Shown here: in pieces, positions 1-10,540 of the stretch
Numbering within the stretch: the first letter of the stretch is position 1
How the letters are laid out: each line of letters opens with the position of its first letter
Origin: Rattus norvegicus
Taxonomy: Eukaryota > Chordata > Mammalia > Rodentia > Muridae
Direction of reading: 5' to 3'
Assembly (NCBI RefSeq): GCF_036323735.1
Contig: NC_086025.1
Span: forward strand, 106,548,188-106,612,187
DNA length: 64,000 bases
Program-made: the position numbers and the translations under genes
The notes under the pieces: model-generated
Told to the model about the DNA's origin: nothing
Seen by the model: the letters and a program-made list of their open reading frames with translations, nothing else
The model's database searches: none

Positions 1-970
1 TGTGTCCTGAACACCATGAATACATCCATCACAAAAGGGAGACGAGTGAGCTGGGGACCCTAAAGAGTTTATACTAGCAGACCCAGGCTAGAGTTGTCAG
101 GAGCTCTCTGAGTCTTCCTGGCAGAGGAAAAAAGAGATGGAATCCCTATCAAAAGTGGCCCCAAAGGTCAGTCAGACACCTGAGTGAGGATGGGGAAGAT
201 GGGTCCCTTCCATCGAAGGTTCTCAAGGAGCCATGGATGCTCATAGCATTGATAGTAACATATGCCCTGTGCAGGAGACACATGGACAGCACCACAGGAA
301 CACGGCACAGAGGACTGAGGATTGAGGGAGGTCGGCATGTCTGGGTAGGGAACTCCCTAGAGAAAGCACACCCTCCAGCCCAGTCTCACGCTGTGTCGCT
401 GTGCTCCTTCGTGCTTCTCTTGTGCTCTGGAACGCTAACTAGAAACAGTGGAGGGGATGGAGTGAACCGTGTAGTGCTGGCTTTTCTCGTGTACACTCTG
501 TTTAAATGTGATGCCGAGACACCCGCTGCCTTTGCCACACAGCCACCTGCTGATTTCACCGCACTGTGGCTGCTGAGCCCTGACAGACCCTAAATCACAC
601 CCAGGATGGGGTCTTCTCACTAACTCTGCTCTCCCTGGAGCAGGGGTGACCCTGAAACCCAGCAGGACAAGGCCTGGGAGCGACAACAGGACTCGGCAGA
701 CCTTTGCTGAATAGCATAGACACCCATTGACCTATGCTTAGAGCAGACACCCCCAAACCAACCTCATCTGCCAGGTTTCCCCTTCTCTTTCTCAGAATGG
801 CCAACACAGGGGCATGCGCTAAGTGACCCAAGGCAGAAAGTAACCATTGCTTATGGATGAGCTCCCAAACACCACTGGGACCCTGTGTTAGATTCAGGAC
901 ATCTGCCCCACCAGCTCTGGAAGGTGCATGCTTCCTCACTCCCACTTGACAGGTATCAGCTGTTGTCAGG

Positions 971-1060
971 TGTGAGGAGCTGTCCGAGGAGCTGTCCTCA
1001 CAGAGATGTGAGGAGCTGTCCGAGGAGCTGTCCTCACATATGTGAGGAGCTGTCCTCACA
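971..1060 (+). repeat. Short tandem reiteration of the LTR 5' end (about 34-36 bp units)
   Basis: TGTGAGGAGCTGTC recurs at 971, 1007 and 1041. The first two copies are followed by CGAGGAGCTGTCCTCACA and the third directly by CTCACA. It lies entirely within the left edge of the ERVK LTR U3. Each unit contains the inverted pair TGTGAGGA...TCCTCACA. Confidence 0.85.
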
Positions 1061-1375
1061 AACTCCATTACAAGATGGCACCGGCATCCGGCAGAACGCA
1101 CCTAGTAAAAAGGGCAATACGCAGGCGCCTGGTAACGTCCCTACTCAAAGGGACACGTACGTTTTGGTACGTCATCTGGCATAATTGGCAGCGACCAGTC
1201 AGAGAGTGACACGTCCTAGGCGAGGATAGTTTCCTATATAAGGGACGGTTATTCCTCACTCTCCGTCTCCGCATTGTAAGCTTATGCTCTCCCTCTCAAG
1301 ACGCATTAAAGCTTTTCTGTAGTAGGATCCTGTGTGTGCCGCGTCGTTCCTGCTGGCGAGACGTAGCGCGGGACA
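971..1375 (+). mobile_element. IAP-class (ERVK) solo LTR
   Basis: A 405-bp LTR. It is flanked by a perfect 6-bp target duplication GTCAGG (965-970 and 1376-1381), the size expected for IAP/ERVK elements. It begins TGTGAGGAGC and ends GCGCGGGACA (TG...CA). Internal matches to recalled IAP LTRs, in order, are TTACAAGATGGC near 1068, AGAGTGACACGTCCTAGGCG near 1201, a TATATAAGGGACGG promoter box near 1233, and a polyadenylation signal ATTAAA near 1304. R/U5-like sequence rich in CpG follows. There is no internal retroviral sequence, so this is a recombined solo LTR. It lies antisense to Trappc9. CpG density is far above the surrounding intron. Confidence 0.93.
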
Positions 1376-1934
1376 GTCAGGGAGGTCTGAAACAAGCGTA
1401 CACACAAAATGGGAAGAAGACTTTAGCCAGCACTCTGGAGCTCTGGTCTCATTGATCCTTCTGCGAGTTCTTAAGCAGAGAGAATATCAGCAGTACTATT
1501 GCACTGGGACAAACCATGAGCCAGCAAGAAGGACATTGTGGTGCTTATGTGCATGTGTGCTGTGTGTAAATATACTTGCTTGCCTCTGGACACATGTGTA
1601 GACCACATGCCTAATATGGCTACTAGCAGAGTGGAGGGCTGTGAAGCACCCCCAGGCTGGCCTGAGGCCTACTCAAGTGCTCAGAGCCGGTTCAGGAAGG
1701 CACAAAGGAATCTAGTAGGACAACTCCCACATACAAAGGCCTGTGTGTTCCTCATAAGCCCAGTTTCCAGACTCCTCTGTGGGTATACCTGGCTCAAAGT
1801 CATGGTATTCTCCACACCTGCATACCCTAGCACGGGACCTGGCTCCTGGTGGGAACCTGATTCACAAGTGAGAATGTCATCAGAGTTCTCTGCATGAGGT
1901 ATTTCCACACCTACTGATGTGTAAATGTGGGCCT

Positions 1935-2035
1935 GTGGTGCCTGCCAGTGGGACCTGCCCTTCACCTCACTGAGCCTCAGTTTCCTCAGGAGCCAGCAAG
2001 GATGATGTGAAAAGGATACTGGAGGAGGCTGCATG
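1935..2035 (+). repeat. MIR SINE relic
   Basis: Contains CACTGAGCCTCAGTTTCCTC, the diagnostic MIR core, preceded by a degenerate cytosolic-tRNA-like region. Edges are approximate. Confidence 0.6.
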
Positions 2036-3689
2036 GAACTGAAGGCTTTTGATTACACCCACAAGCTGTAAAATGTGTATATACCGAATACCGAGAGTGC
2101 CCAGTGCAGGAAGTTGTGGGGCGGGCCTTCTCCAATGCTGGCACCGAGCACCAAGCCTTGGAGGCCAAAATAAGCTCATCTTCCACACAGCTGGCTTTAC
2201 TGCACCTACCTTGGGCAGGCTCCAGTGGCTAATAGGTCTTCTGAGTTAATATGACTTCTCGGAGACTTTTGGAACTAACGGAAATTAAATGACTCCATTA
2301 CACCGGTCTCATTTCGCTTTGGTTCTGTCACCAGCGGTTTGGACAGGCAAGCACTTTGCTCTGTGACACTGCCTTGTTATCCAACTTCCTGGCCAGTTTG
2401 CAACTGTGAAGTATTTCATTATGTGAAAAAAAATGTTGTATAAGCCACAGGTGAAGGAAGCGCACAGACATTTTTTTCTGGGCTATAAACAGTTGGCTGA
2501 CAGACCGCAGCATGTCTTCCATGAGGTGAACTCCCCCGAGAACCAGGAAGAGGCTGGCTTCTGTGAACACAGGCGAGCCCTTGACTACTTCTAGCATGTG
2601 CAGGTTCAGGCCACTCCCACTCTCCCATGAGTATCTCCCCACCTCTTCCTGCTCCAGTACACTACAGGATCCAAGACCCATTCCTGCACTGAAGAGCACT
2701 CTGCAAGGTGGGGGGGAAATGCCCAGCTCCACGTGACACTCCCATCCGTGCAGCTCTAAGGCGAGCTGAGCCCACAGCTCCACACAGGAGGGAGCTGTTC
2801 TGAGCAGCATAGCGCTTTCTCACGGCTCTGCTCAGACTTTTCACTGGAGCAAATGGCGCCGGAGAACATGCAGACTCCATTCTCAGAGGGTGCCCCTGGA
2901 CTGCAGGGTGCATAGGCTCTGGGCTGTAAACCAGCAAATGCACCAGTGTAAACAGAAGTGTCCCTTCCTCCAAACCACACAAGCCCCAGGTAAAGCAGCT
3001 GAACAAGACAAAAGAAGGGATGCTGGCCTTGTAACTTACTCAGGACACAAACTGTGAAAGCACACACCTTGGATTGGGCTGTGACTCAGTACAACTCAAG
3101 TCCCTAGAGTCCCACAGAAGAAAGCCATGTGAAGACAGAACCGAAACAGACATAGCTGGTGTGCTGACACCTTCCAGCAGTCATAGAAGGCCTAAGAAAA
3201 GAGCACTGACTCTGACTGAGCTCCTGAAGGCTGCTACTACCTTAGGAAGGAACAGGGAAAAGAGAAATTCCTGAGGAACAGGCTTAATATCACCGAGGGC
3301 CACAACTGCCAAAGCTCCCAGCCATGGGACTGGTTTCCTTGGTGAAAAACTCAAAAAGAGACAAACAGGAAATATGCAGGTTAAAAATTGACTTGAGATA
3401 TGTCCGTTTCTTGGGTTTTGATTTAAGAGATGTCATGAGACAACTGGAAATTTCAAGTGACGATGTATTATTTAATGATAATGAGGAAATGTTCGTTTGA
3501 AAGCATGACACTGTACCTGTTCCTATTTTAGTTACATATAAAAATGTTCACGGATAAAACATGATGTAGGGAAGCCAGAGCAACAGAAACAAAAACATGC
3601 TGAGCATGGTCCTCGCAGAGGCAGGTGACAAGCATACAGGGGTTCGAGATAGGCAGCTTGTATACATTTCTGAAGATGGTTCTGTTGTG

Positions 3690-3892
3690 GCTTTTATTTT
3701 ACTCTTGAGGCGGGGCCTCGGATATCTCAGACTGGCCTCAAACTCAACATGTAGCTAAAAATAGCTTTCAGCTTCTAATCTACCTAACTCTAGCTTCTGA
3801 GCTGTCTGGCACCACTCCTGGTTCATGGTGTGCTGGGGATTGAACCCAGAACCCCGGGCTTGCTATGAAGCATTCTACCAATTGAGCGACTT
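3690..3892 (-). repeat. B4-family SINE (ID head plus B1-like body)
   Basis: Read on the minus strand, a tRNA-Ala/ID-like head (complement of GGGATTGAACCCAGAACCCC...ACCAATTGAGCGACTT) is joined to a decayed B1-like segment (ACTGGCCTCAAACTCAACATG...). The T-rich stretch near 3691 is the reversed A-rich tail. Confidence 0.75.
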
Positions 3893-6394
3893 CTATGTCT
3901 GCATGCTAGAGCTTTTAAGGATTAGGATACATGATGATGGCTCATGTGTCAATACAGTGTGGTGAATAGCAACTCTCTTTCCCTTGACACTTGCAGGGTA
4001 GATACCTGGCCCCGAGACAGGTGCATCCAGCATGTTACTCCCCACTGGATGCTTGAGGAGCCGACTGTCAGAAAGGCAGGATAGTCCAGGGGAACCTGAA
4101 GTCACACACAGTCCCAATTAATTGAGGGAGTACTTTAACAACCACCACAACAAGATAAGCAAGGGTCTTTCCTGATCAATAGGCAAAAGCATTTGATGGC
4201 CCTGAGTTGAGGGTGTGTTTCACTGAGAGATCTCAGTCTGGGCTTGGTAGCAGTCAGAGATATTCCAATCCCTGGGAAGGGAGGGATGAGCCCTGGCTTC
4301 CAGACCTGCTGAAGTACTGTGGCTCCTAGAATAGGTTTGCACAGCCCAGGAATGAGCCCAGGATGCAAACAACAAAGATGAAACCACACCGAGGCCACAT
4401 TTGTCCTCTCTTCTAAGTTTCCTGCAGGAAAAATGCCACCAGCTTCCCTTGAAGAGCACCTGCCAAGTTGGGATTGGCTTACACATCACGCATGGGATGA
4501 GGATAAGGGTCTGGGAGGCAGAGAGGAGGGCAAACCATTGAGAAAGACCAGAATTCGGCAAAACTGAGCTAGTTCCACACGTGCCAAGCACCTTAGGGGC
4601 CAGGCAGAGACTGGACAGCTAGGAGCTAGAAGGAGGGGCTGAAATATGGGGCTTCCCTTGGCTCCTAGGGGACACTAAGTCTGTGTGTGATTCCTGTAGG
4701 TGCAACAATCACGTGTGCCTCATCCCCAGACAGGATCCTTCCTGTGTTCCTCTGTCTCCCCAGACCCTCGCTTGACTCTTCACTCTGAACCATTCCTACC
4801 GAATCTGGACACTCCAGCATGGCCTGCTGACTGGGCTCACAGGTCTGGGCTTTAAATCCCTTTCTTTGTTAAGCAACCTCTGTGGTTTCTCATTCCCAGC
4901 AGGTGAGGAAATAACTTTTGGCCCCAATATAAGGGGGCAAGAAGAAGCCAGGAAGATGAGGACCCAATAATGTCTACTGAGTGAAGCAAAAGCTTAATCC
5001 TATGGTCTTCCCATGGACCCTTTACCAATTACAATGGGCTCAGGCTGCCCGCTGCTCAGGCGGCCTCGAAAAGGGGTTCTGAAAATTAACCTCATTAGCT
5101 CCCACTTTCTGAGCCCCTGCCACGAATCACATTGGGTGCATGTGCTGCTGCTGGGCATGTGACAAGGATTAGGTTGACTAGCCAAAACAATCAGGGGGTG
5201 GCATAGATTGTCATGAGTACTTTATGAAACTATCTTGGGACCTCAACATGGCAGGGGAACTTTCTTTCCCAAGTGATTACGTTACTTATGACAGGCAGGG
5301 CTGAGAACACATACCGGCCCAGGCAGCACTCACTTCTCATGGTGATGAGCCACTGAGAAGACATGGGCATCTATACATGAGCCTCCGTCCCACCTCCTAC
5401 ATGTGAATGGGAGACTTCACACATGACCCTGTGGGAGAAGCCAACAAGAAGCACAAAGAAGAAAAAGCCCACGAGGGAAATATCAGAGTCAGGACTTCTA
5501 GGTTGCAAAGGTCTGCAGGGCATAGAACTTCAGTCATGCTATCTTATTTTTGTCTGCTTAGAAAGGAGGAAACAATTTGCCCTGTCACCAGAGTCAGCAA
5601 ATAGCCATGACTTCCTTCCAAGACCCAGGCCTCCCAATTTCACTATGTGTCCAGGCTGAACTTTTGATATTTCCACCCTCAATCTTAGGAGTTCCTACTC
5701 TCTCCAGAGGAATCTGGGCTACTGTCAGCAAAACTCTCAGCTGCCAGTTACCAGGAAAGCAGCCTGGGGTGGCAGGGGAAAATATTGCTCAGGGGCTCAG
5801 ATAATAGCCCTCTGCAAAGACTCACTATAAAAAACAGCCTCCGGCTCTGTATCGGCTCAAAGGCTGAGCTGGTACCTGCTGTCCCCTCTTATTTCTAGAA
5901 ATTTCCTCTCTGGAGAACTGTCCTGTTCTCCATTCAAATTGAAAAATTAAGAATGTAGAAAATAAAATAAAAATACATTACCCATAGCTCTGAAACACTG
6001 AAGAAGGAAATTCGGAGCCAACGGGTTGAAAAAAAGGCCCAATACTCTAGATGACATCCAATGAGACCTTGCAGGAGAATGGGCCCTGTGCTGTTAAGTA
6101 TGGCTTTGATGACTCCTGGGGTTCTCTGGAATGTTATAAGAACCAAGAGGGAAAGAGGAGGCAGATATAAAAGTTCTGGGCTGTTCTAGGCTGGGGTAAA
6201 AAGCTCTCTGCAACCCCAGCATAACCCCAAAAGACAGAACTGCCTAGAGGTCACAGCATAGACAGCCGCAGGGTGAAGTGTCCAGGTGCTGTAACAGCCT
6301 GTGGGATTCTACATAGCCTAGGATCTGTGTGTGATGCTGGCAAGACTGAGGATGGAGGGAGAGTGGGACAAAGCCCCAGATCCTGAAGCATATG

Positions 6395-6600
6395 ATGAAA
6401 TAACATCTATTTCCATACATTATAAAGATACTTATGCATTAAAGCAGGTTATTGTGAAATTTAATTTTAATGGTCTGATAATTAAGCAAAAAAAAACCCT
6501 CCATAATAATTATCAGATCTTAATTTTATAGCATATTTGCTGCTGGCAATGCTATAATTTTTTAAGAAAGATGATGTAATTCTTCATAGGGAGAAATTTG
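6395..6600. other. AT-rich, homeodomain-core-dense intron segment
   Basis: Contains TTAATTTTAATGG, GATAATTAAGC, CATAATAATTATCAG and TTATGCATTAAAG. No repeat family is recognised. Clustered TAAT/ATTA cores are typical of conserved non-coding enhancers, but conservation cannot be tested here. Confidence 0.3.
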
Positions 6601-7226
6601 TGTCTGGTTATCTCTTAAAGCTAAGCAGTGAAAGGTGCCCGGTGCTATAGGATGTAGCCTGACCTACTGTGTGCAGCTCATGCCACCTGTCAGTAGTCCA
6701 GGCATAGATCCAGTCAATGCCTGACACTCTAAGCAAGACTCCTACACACAGGGAAAAGCCCACCTGATGGACTGCAACATAGACTATAGAACCTTGGCAC
6801 GTGGAGACAGAACTTGTATGCAGCAAGATAGGATATTTGACTGAGAAAAACATTTATCAGGGTTTGAACACGGAGTGAAGGTTGGGATGATGCCATGGTG
6901 GGATAAACACAGATGTTAACACAGCCTGCAGTTCTGGTTAGGGAGGTGGGACAGTACTCAGAACAGCCATTCAACACAATGCCCTCCCTTCACCATAAGA
7001 CTAGGAAGCTCTCTCAGCAGCAGAGACAGAGTGGTGTTCCTAAGTTTTAAACACCAGAACCCTCAATTTATGAACAAGTGTTTTACACCACCACACCACC
7101 ACCCCCACTGGAATGTGTGGCATACTTCCGTCTCATACTTGTTCTGTAGCCTAGGCTGTCCCTTCAACCCCTGCCCTCTGGCCCTCGATAACACCTGCTC
7201 CTGTGACATGCTCTGCTTCGACTAGA

Positions 7227-7490
7227 TGTGCACAGCCTCCCAAACTCATATACTGATCTACCCCCAAGTGATGAAACTAGGAAGTGGGGGTTTTGGGAGG
7301 TGAGGAGGTCCTGAGAGTAGAGATCTCATGAGTGGTATCAGTGGACTTTTTAAAAGGGGTTCAAGAAAGACCCCTTCACCTCCTCCTCTGTATGAGGCAA
7401 AAAGGAAAGCCGTCTACAGGCTTGGATATGGTTTTCAGCAGACATGAGATTAGCAGCTGCTCTGAAGCCGGACTTCCACCTGAGTCCACG
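7227..7490 (+). mobile_element. Old ERVL-MaLR LTR relic (MLT1/MST-like)
   Basis: Begins TGTGCACAGCCTCCCAAACTC. It carries CCCCCAAGTGATG, a TTTGGGAGGTGAGGAGGTC-like block, CTCATGAGTGGTATCAGTGG and a TTTTTAAAAGGG promoter-like box, in the same order as MST/MLT1 LTRs. The 3' end is too decayed to place. Confidence 0.55.
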
Positions 7491-7845
7491 GTGGTGCCGG
7501 GAGAGTACCCTCAGAGCAGTCACATTTGCTGAATGACTCTTTTGTGAATGAATAAAGTAAGGGATGAGTTAGCACTCAGAAAGGAGAAGTTAAGTGAAAA
7601 GCCTCTTAAAGAAGCCTGAAGCATAAAACCAAACTGCAATTATCTACGACTTGGGTCATTAGCATCACACAGCCCTTGCTGCCAAGAGTGATCCAAATCT
7701 TCACCACAGGACACGCTAAGCGATTTATAATTTTTTAAATTTGTTTTATACTGGTATCATAAGAAGACCAGGCTTATCTCTTGGATCATGGGCTACATAA
7801 AAACATGTAGACCAAGAGACAGGACAGATGGCAGACATCCCTCCC

Positions 7846-7848
<3 letters not shown>

Positions 7849-7896
<48 letters not shown>
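7849..7896. repeat. (AC)24 microsatellite
   Basis: Uninterrupted AC dinucleotides. Confidence 0.98.
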
Positions 7897-7898
<2 letters not shown>

Positions 7899-8169
7899 AA
7901 TTATCGGGGACAGCAGTAGCTAGCAACCACGCTTTTAGAAAGAGCTTGCCCTCCTCCCTGAAGCCTGCAAAGGCCCCAGCACATTCAGGTGCCAAGTCCC
8001 ATCCAGGGAAAGACAGGCTACTCTCTCACAAGGTCAGAAATGGCCCCAAGTCTTGGGTCTCCAGGTTCCCATCTGCCCTGCCAGGGGGCTTTAGGGCCTA
8101 ACATATATTCATATGTGTCATTAACAGTCACATTAAATATGAATGTGCTGGAAGCCATTGCACAGTGAG

Positions 8170-8340
8170 GAATTAGCATAGAAATGAAGACGATGGCATA
8201 TTTACACAATGAAATATTAATAGCAGTCAAAATGAAAGAACTGGATTTATATTTAGCTCCAAAGTACAATGCTTATTTTAAGTTTCAAAAGGACACATAT
8301 GATAGGGAAGAACTTATAGGATTTTTTTAAAAGACTCTCA
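8170..8340 (+). mobile_element. Ancient L1M ORF2 3'-end fragment
   Basis: Reads like the distal L1 ORF2/3'UTR motif order: GATGGCATATTTACACAATG, AAATATTAATAGCAGTCAAA, then an aaaggactggatt-like block. It is heavily decayed. Confidence 0.5.
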
Positions 8341-8371
8341 AAATAACATTTGGTTATAGATACACATACAC

Positions 8372-8377
<6 letters not shown>

Positions 8378-8430
<53 letters not shown>

Positions 8431-8517
8431 AAGAGAAGAGAAGAGAAGAGAAGAGAAGAGAAGAGAAGAGAAGAGAAGAGAAGAGAAGAGAAGAGAAGAG
8501 AAGAGAAGAGAAGAGAA
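8378..8517. repeat. (GA)n followed by (AAGAG)n array
   Basis: About 48 bp of GA run into about 18 copies of the pentamer AAGAG, all purine on the plus strand. The open frames here (REEKR repeats) are an artefact of the array. Confidence 0.97.
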
Positions 8518-8573
8518 ACAGCAGGGAAGTGCAGGCATGAATGGCACTATCACTTTCAAAGAGTTATCCTGAG

Positions 8574-8676
8574 GAGGAAGAGAAAAGAGAGAGGAGAGGA
8601 GAAGAGAGGAGGGGAGGGGAGGGGAGGGGAGGGGAGGGGAGGGGAGGGGAGGGGAGGAGGTGGTGGTGGTGGTGTG
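8574..8676. repeat. (GGGGA)n and (TGG)n purine-rich array
   Basis: Irregular GAGAGGAGAGG leads into about 9 GGGGA pentamers, ending in (TGG)5. Confidence 0.95.
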
Positions 8677-8964
8677 GATATTGCTTAACTCTTCTTTCTA
8701 TGGCTTAAACTTATCCTAACACTTCTTCTTGAGAGTTTTTCAATCATTAAGCTTAAAGTGAGCATAGTTTAAGTTTGGCCCATCACTGTCTGCCCCTCTA
8801 GTCTCAGAGTTCCCCTTGCAGAAAAACTCTATCAACAGTTTATCCGTTCTTCTGTGGGGGATATCAGAACCCTGTTGTGCTCTGTTTTGTGTTGTTTGAT
8901 GGAGGGAGGTGGTGCTCAGGAACATCCCTATATAACTCTTTGGTGACTGTGTTTTAATTTTTAA

Positions 8965-9324
8965 AACTATGTTTTTATTTGTGTGCACACTCATGTGCAC
9001 ACATTTATATAAATGGGAACACTTGTCTGAGCATGGACATGGAAGGACAGAAGTCAACTTCAGGTGTCTTCCCTTGTGGCTCTCTACCTCTGTCACTGAG
9101 ACAGGGTCTCTCCCTAAACTTGGGACCTTTCTGTTTTGAATCAGACTGGCTGGTGAATCCCAGTGACGATCTTGTCTCTACCCCTCCGCACTCCCACCAG
9201 CCCTGGGACTGAAAGTGTGCGCCATCATGCCTGCCCTTTATGTGGACTCTGGGGATCCAAACTCATAAAGATCCCTGTACTTGCACGGCAAGTGTTTTAC
9301 CCTATGAGCCGTCTTTCCAGCCCC
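8965..9324 (-). repeat. B2/B3-class SINE relic
   Basis: The minus-strand head is the complement of CCTATGAGCCGTCTTTCCAG (9301-9320), the reversed GGCTGGAGAGATGGCTCA of B2/B3. It is followed by GGGGATCCAAACTCA (reversed B box) and the long GAGACAGGGTCTCTCC and AAGTCAACTTCAGGTGTC blocks typical of the B3-type repeat. Confidence 0.65.
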
Positions 9325-9639
9325 TTCATTTGTTTATTTGTTGAGTTATTGATTTGCGTATGTATGCATGTGGCAAGTGTGTGTGAATGTTCATATGTGT
9401 GTGGGTGCACATGTCAGGGTGGCATGTGTATGTGGCAGCTCAGGGTTGACGCTGGGTGCTTTCTTCAATCACCCTCCACCCTACAGGAGCCCAAGTCTCT
9501 TGCTGAACCCGGAGTTCATCTTTTTGGCTTCTGGACTAGGAAGTTTCAGCATGGGTATGTGGGGGGCGGTGGACAGTGATAACTAAGGTTGGAACAGCAG
9601 GGCAAGTGTGTGTTTGGCATTATAAGGAAGTGCTGTGAC

Positions 9640-9826
9640 TTTGTCCCCAGCGTCTGCAGTATTTTCTCTCATGCCAGCGTGAGAGTTCCAGGCACTTTGT
9701 GTCCTCCTGTGGGCTCCCTCTGTGTCTTTTCATCTCCCTGCTTCTCATGAATGTACGGTGGCTTCTCCCTGTGATTTTCGCATTTGCATTTCCCCGCTGA
9801 CTAATAATACCAGTGTCAGCTATTTA
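9640..9826 (-). mobile_element. Ancient L1 ORF2 3' fragment (antisense)
   Basis: CATTTGCATTTCCCCGCTGA is the reversed L1 motif (CATTTGCATTTCCCTGATGA). Upstream are GTGAGAGTTCCAG-like remnants in the expected order. Confidence 0.5.
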
Positions 9827-10137
9827 GGGGGAAAAGTTTATTCTTTAAAATAAGACAGAGACAGGGATAGATAAAAGAATCGAGAGCAAACATGGGGAAA
9901 GCTTAGATCTAAGACTCAGGCCTGCTGGTTGGTTGTTCTTAAACCCGGGGGCCTCATGCATCCTTTAATGCATTGCATCCTTTAATGCATTGCATTAAAA
10001 AAAAATAAAAATACCATCTCATCTGCTGGACTGGAAGGAAGGGCCTCTTGGTGTGGGGAGAGGCCCAGCAGAGAGCACCTTACCAAGCTCTGCTCGCCTG
10101 GGTCCTGGCCTTACCCCTGCCTCTGAAGGACACTTAC

Positions 10138-10248
10138 CGCTGGCACTCACTGGCATGTAGGACAAGTTCAGAGTTGTTTCTGGCGCAGACTGTCAGCTCG
10201 TGCTCTGTGGAGTTGAAGACATCGAGGAGCAAGTGGCACTGCCGGGTG
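10138..10248 (-). CDS. Trappc9: Trappc9 internal coding exon (111 nt), following the 143-nt exon
   Basis: On the minus strand the exon opens with one base completing the split Ser codon, then reads TRQCHLLLDVFNSTEHELTV followed by CARNNSELVLHASECQR. The last two bases (CG) begin the next codon. The acceptor is excellent: a pyrimidine run CCCTCTATCTTTCTGCACAG at 10249-10268. The donor is CG|GTAAGT, its GT being the complement of 10136-10137. The block STRQCHLLLDVFNSTEHELTV is what I recall for human TRAPPC9, in the C-terminal immunoglobulin-like/ASPM-SPD-2-type beta region. The stretch after it is more divergent. The exon is 37 codons, phase 2 to phase 2, so skipping it keeps the frame. Minus-strand translation also runs into the upstream intron with an apparent Met near 10514, but the strong acceptor makes that extension intronic. 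The next exon downstream (expected to start near MAIQVDKFNF) is not found in 1-10137. Confidence 0.95.
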
Positions 10249-10419
10249 CTGTGCAGAAAGATAGAGGGAAATTCAGAATGCTCCAGTAGCAAAGAGAAGC
10301 AACTTTGCCATTTCCTTCTCTCCAGGGACTTCCCACTATTAGAAGATGTGCAGAGGTATGGCTTATAACAATGCCAGAGCCTCTGGACACGTGCTAAGAA
10401 CTTGGCCACACCCTTTATG

Positions 10420-10540
10420 GACTGAATGACCTTGGGAAGTACCTCAATTCTCCAAGCTTCAGCAAATGCTGAACAGTTGGTCCTTAATATGAAATGCATT
10501 GCATAGAGTGTCACTCAATAAAGGCTATGCCCAAATGAGG
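10420..10540 (+). repeat. MIR SINE relic
   Basis: GAATGACCTTGGGAAGTACC, then CCAAGCTTCAGCAAATGCTG, and the tail GAGTGTCACTCAATAAAGGC follow the MIR order (tRNA-related part, core, LINE-like tail). It lies about 170 bp upstream (gene sense) of the 111-nt Trappc9 exon. Confidence 0.55.

Larger units (their letters stand above)
1..10137 (-). other. Trappc9: Trappc9 intron downstream of the 111-nt exon (partial, runs off left edge)
   Basis: The intron opens with GTAAGT on the minus strand at 10137 and continues past base 1. Its 3' end and the next exon lie outside the window. It holds an ERVK solo LTR, a MIR, a B4 SINE, an old MaLR LTR, L1M relics, a B3 SINE and purine-rich arrays. Stretches 1-964, 1382-1935, 2035-3685, 3895-7220 and 7565-7845 show no coding or RNA gene I can support. 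6395-6600 is AT-rich and may be a conserved non-coding element. Confidence 0.8.

Noticed and set aside
8338..8688. REEKR-repeat and LFSS-repeat frames
   Set aside because: They arise from the AAGAG and GGGGA arrays.
10249..10514. Extension of the 111-nt Trappc9 exon to an upstream Met near 10514 on the minus strand
   Set aside because: A strong polypyrimidine-AG acceptor at 10249-10268 fits the split Ser codon exactly, so the extension is intronic.
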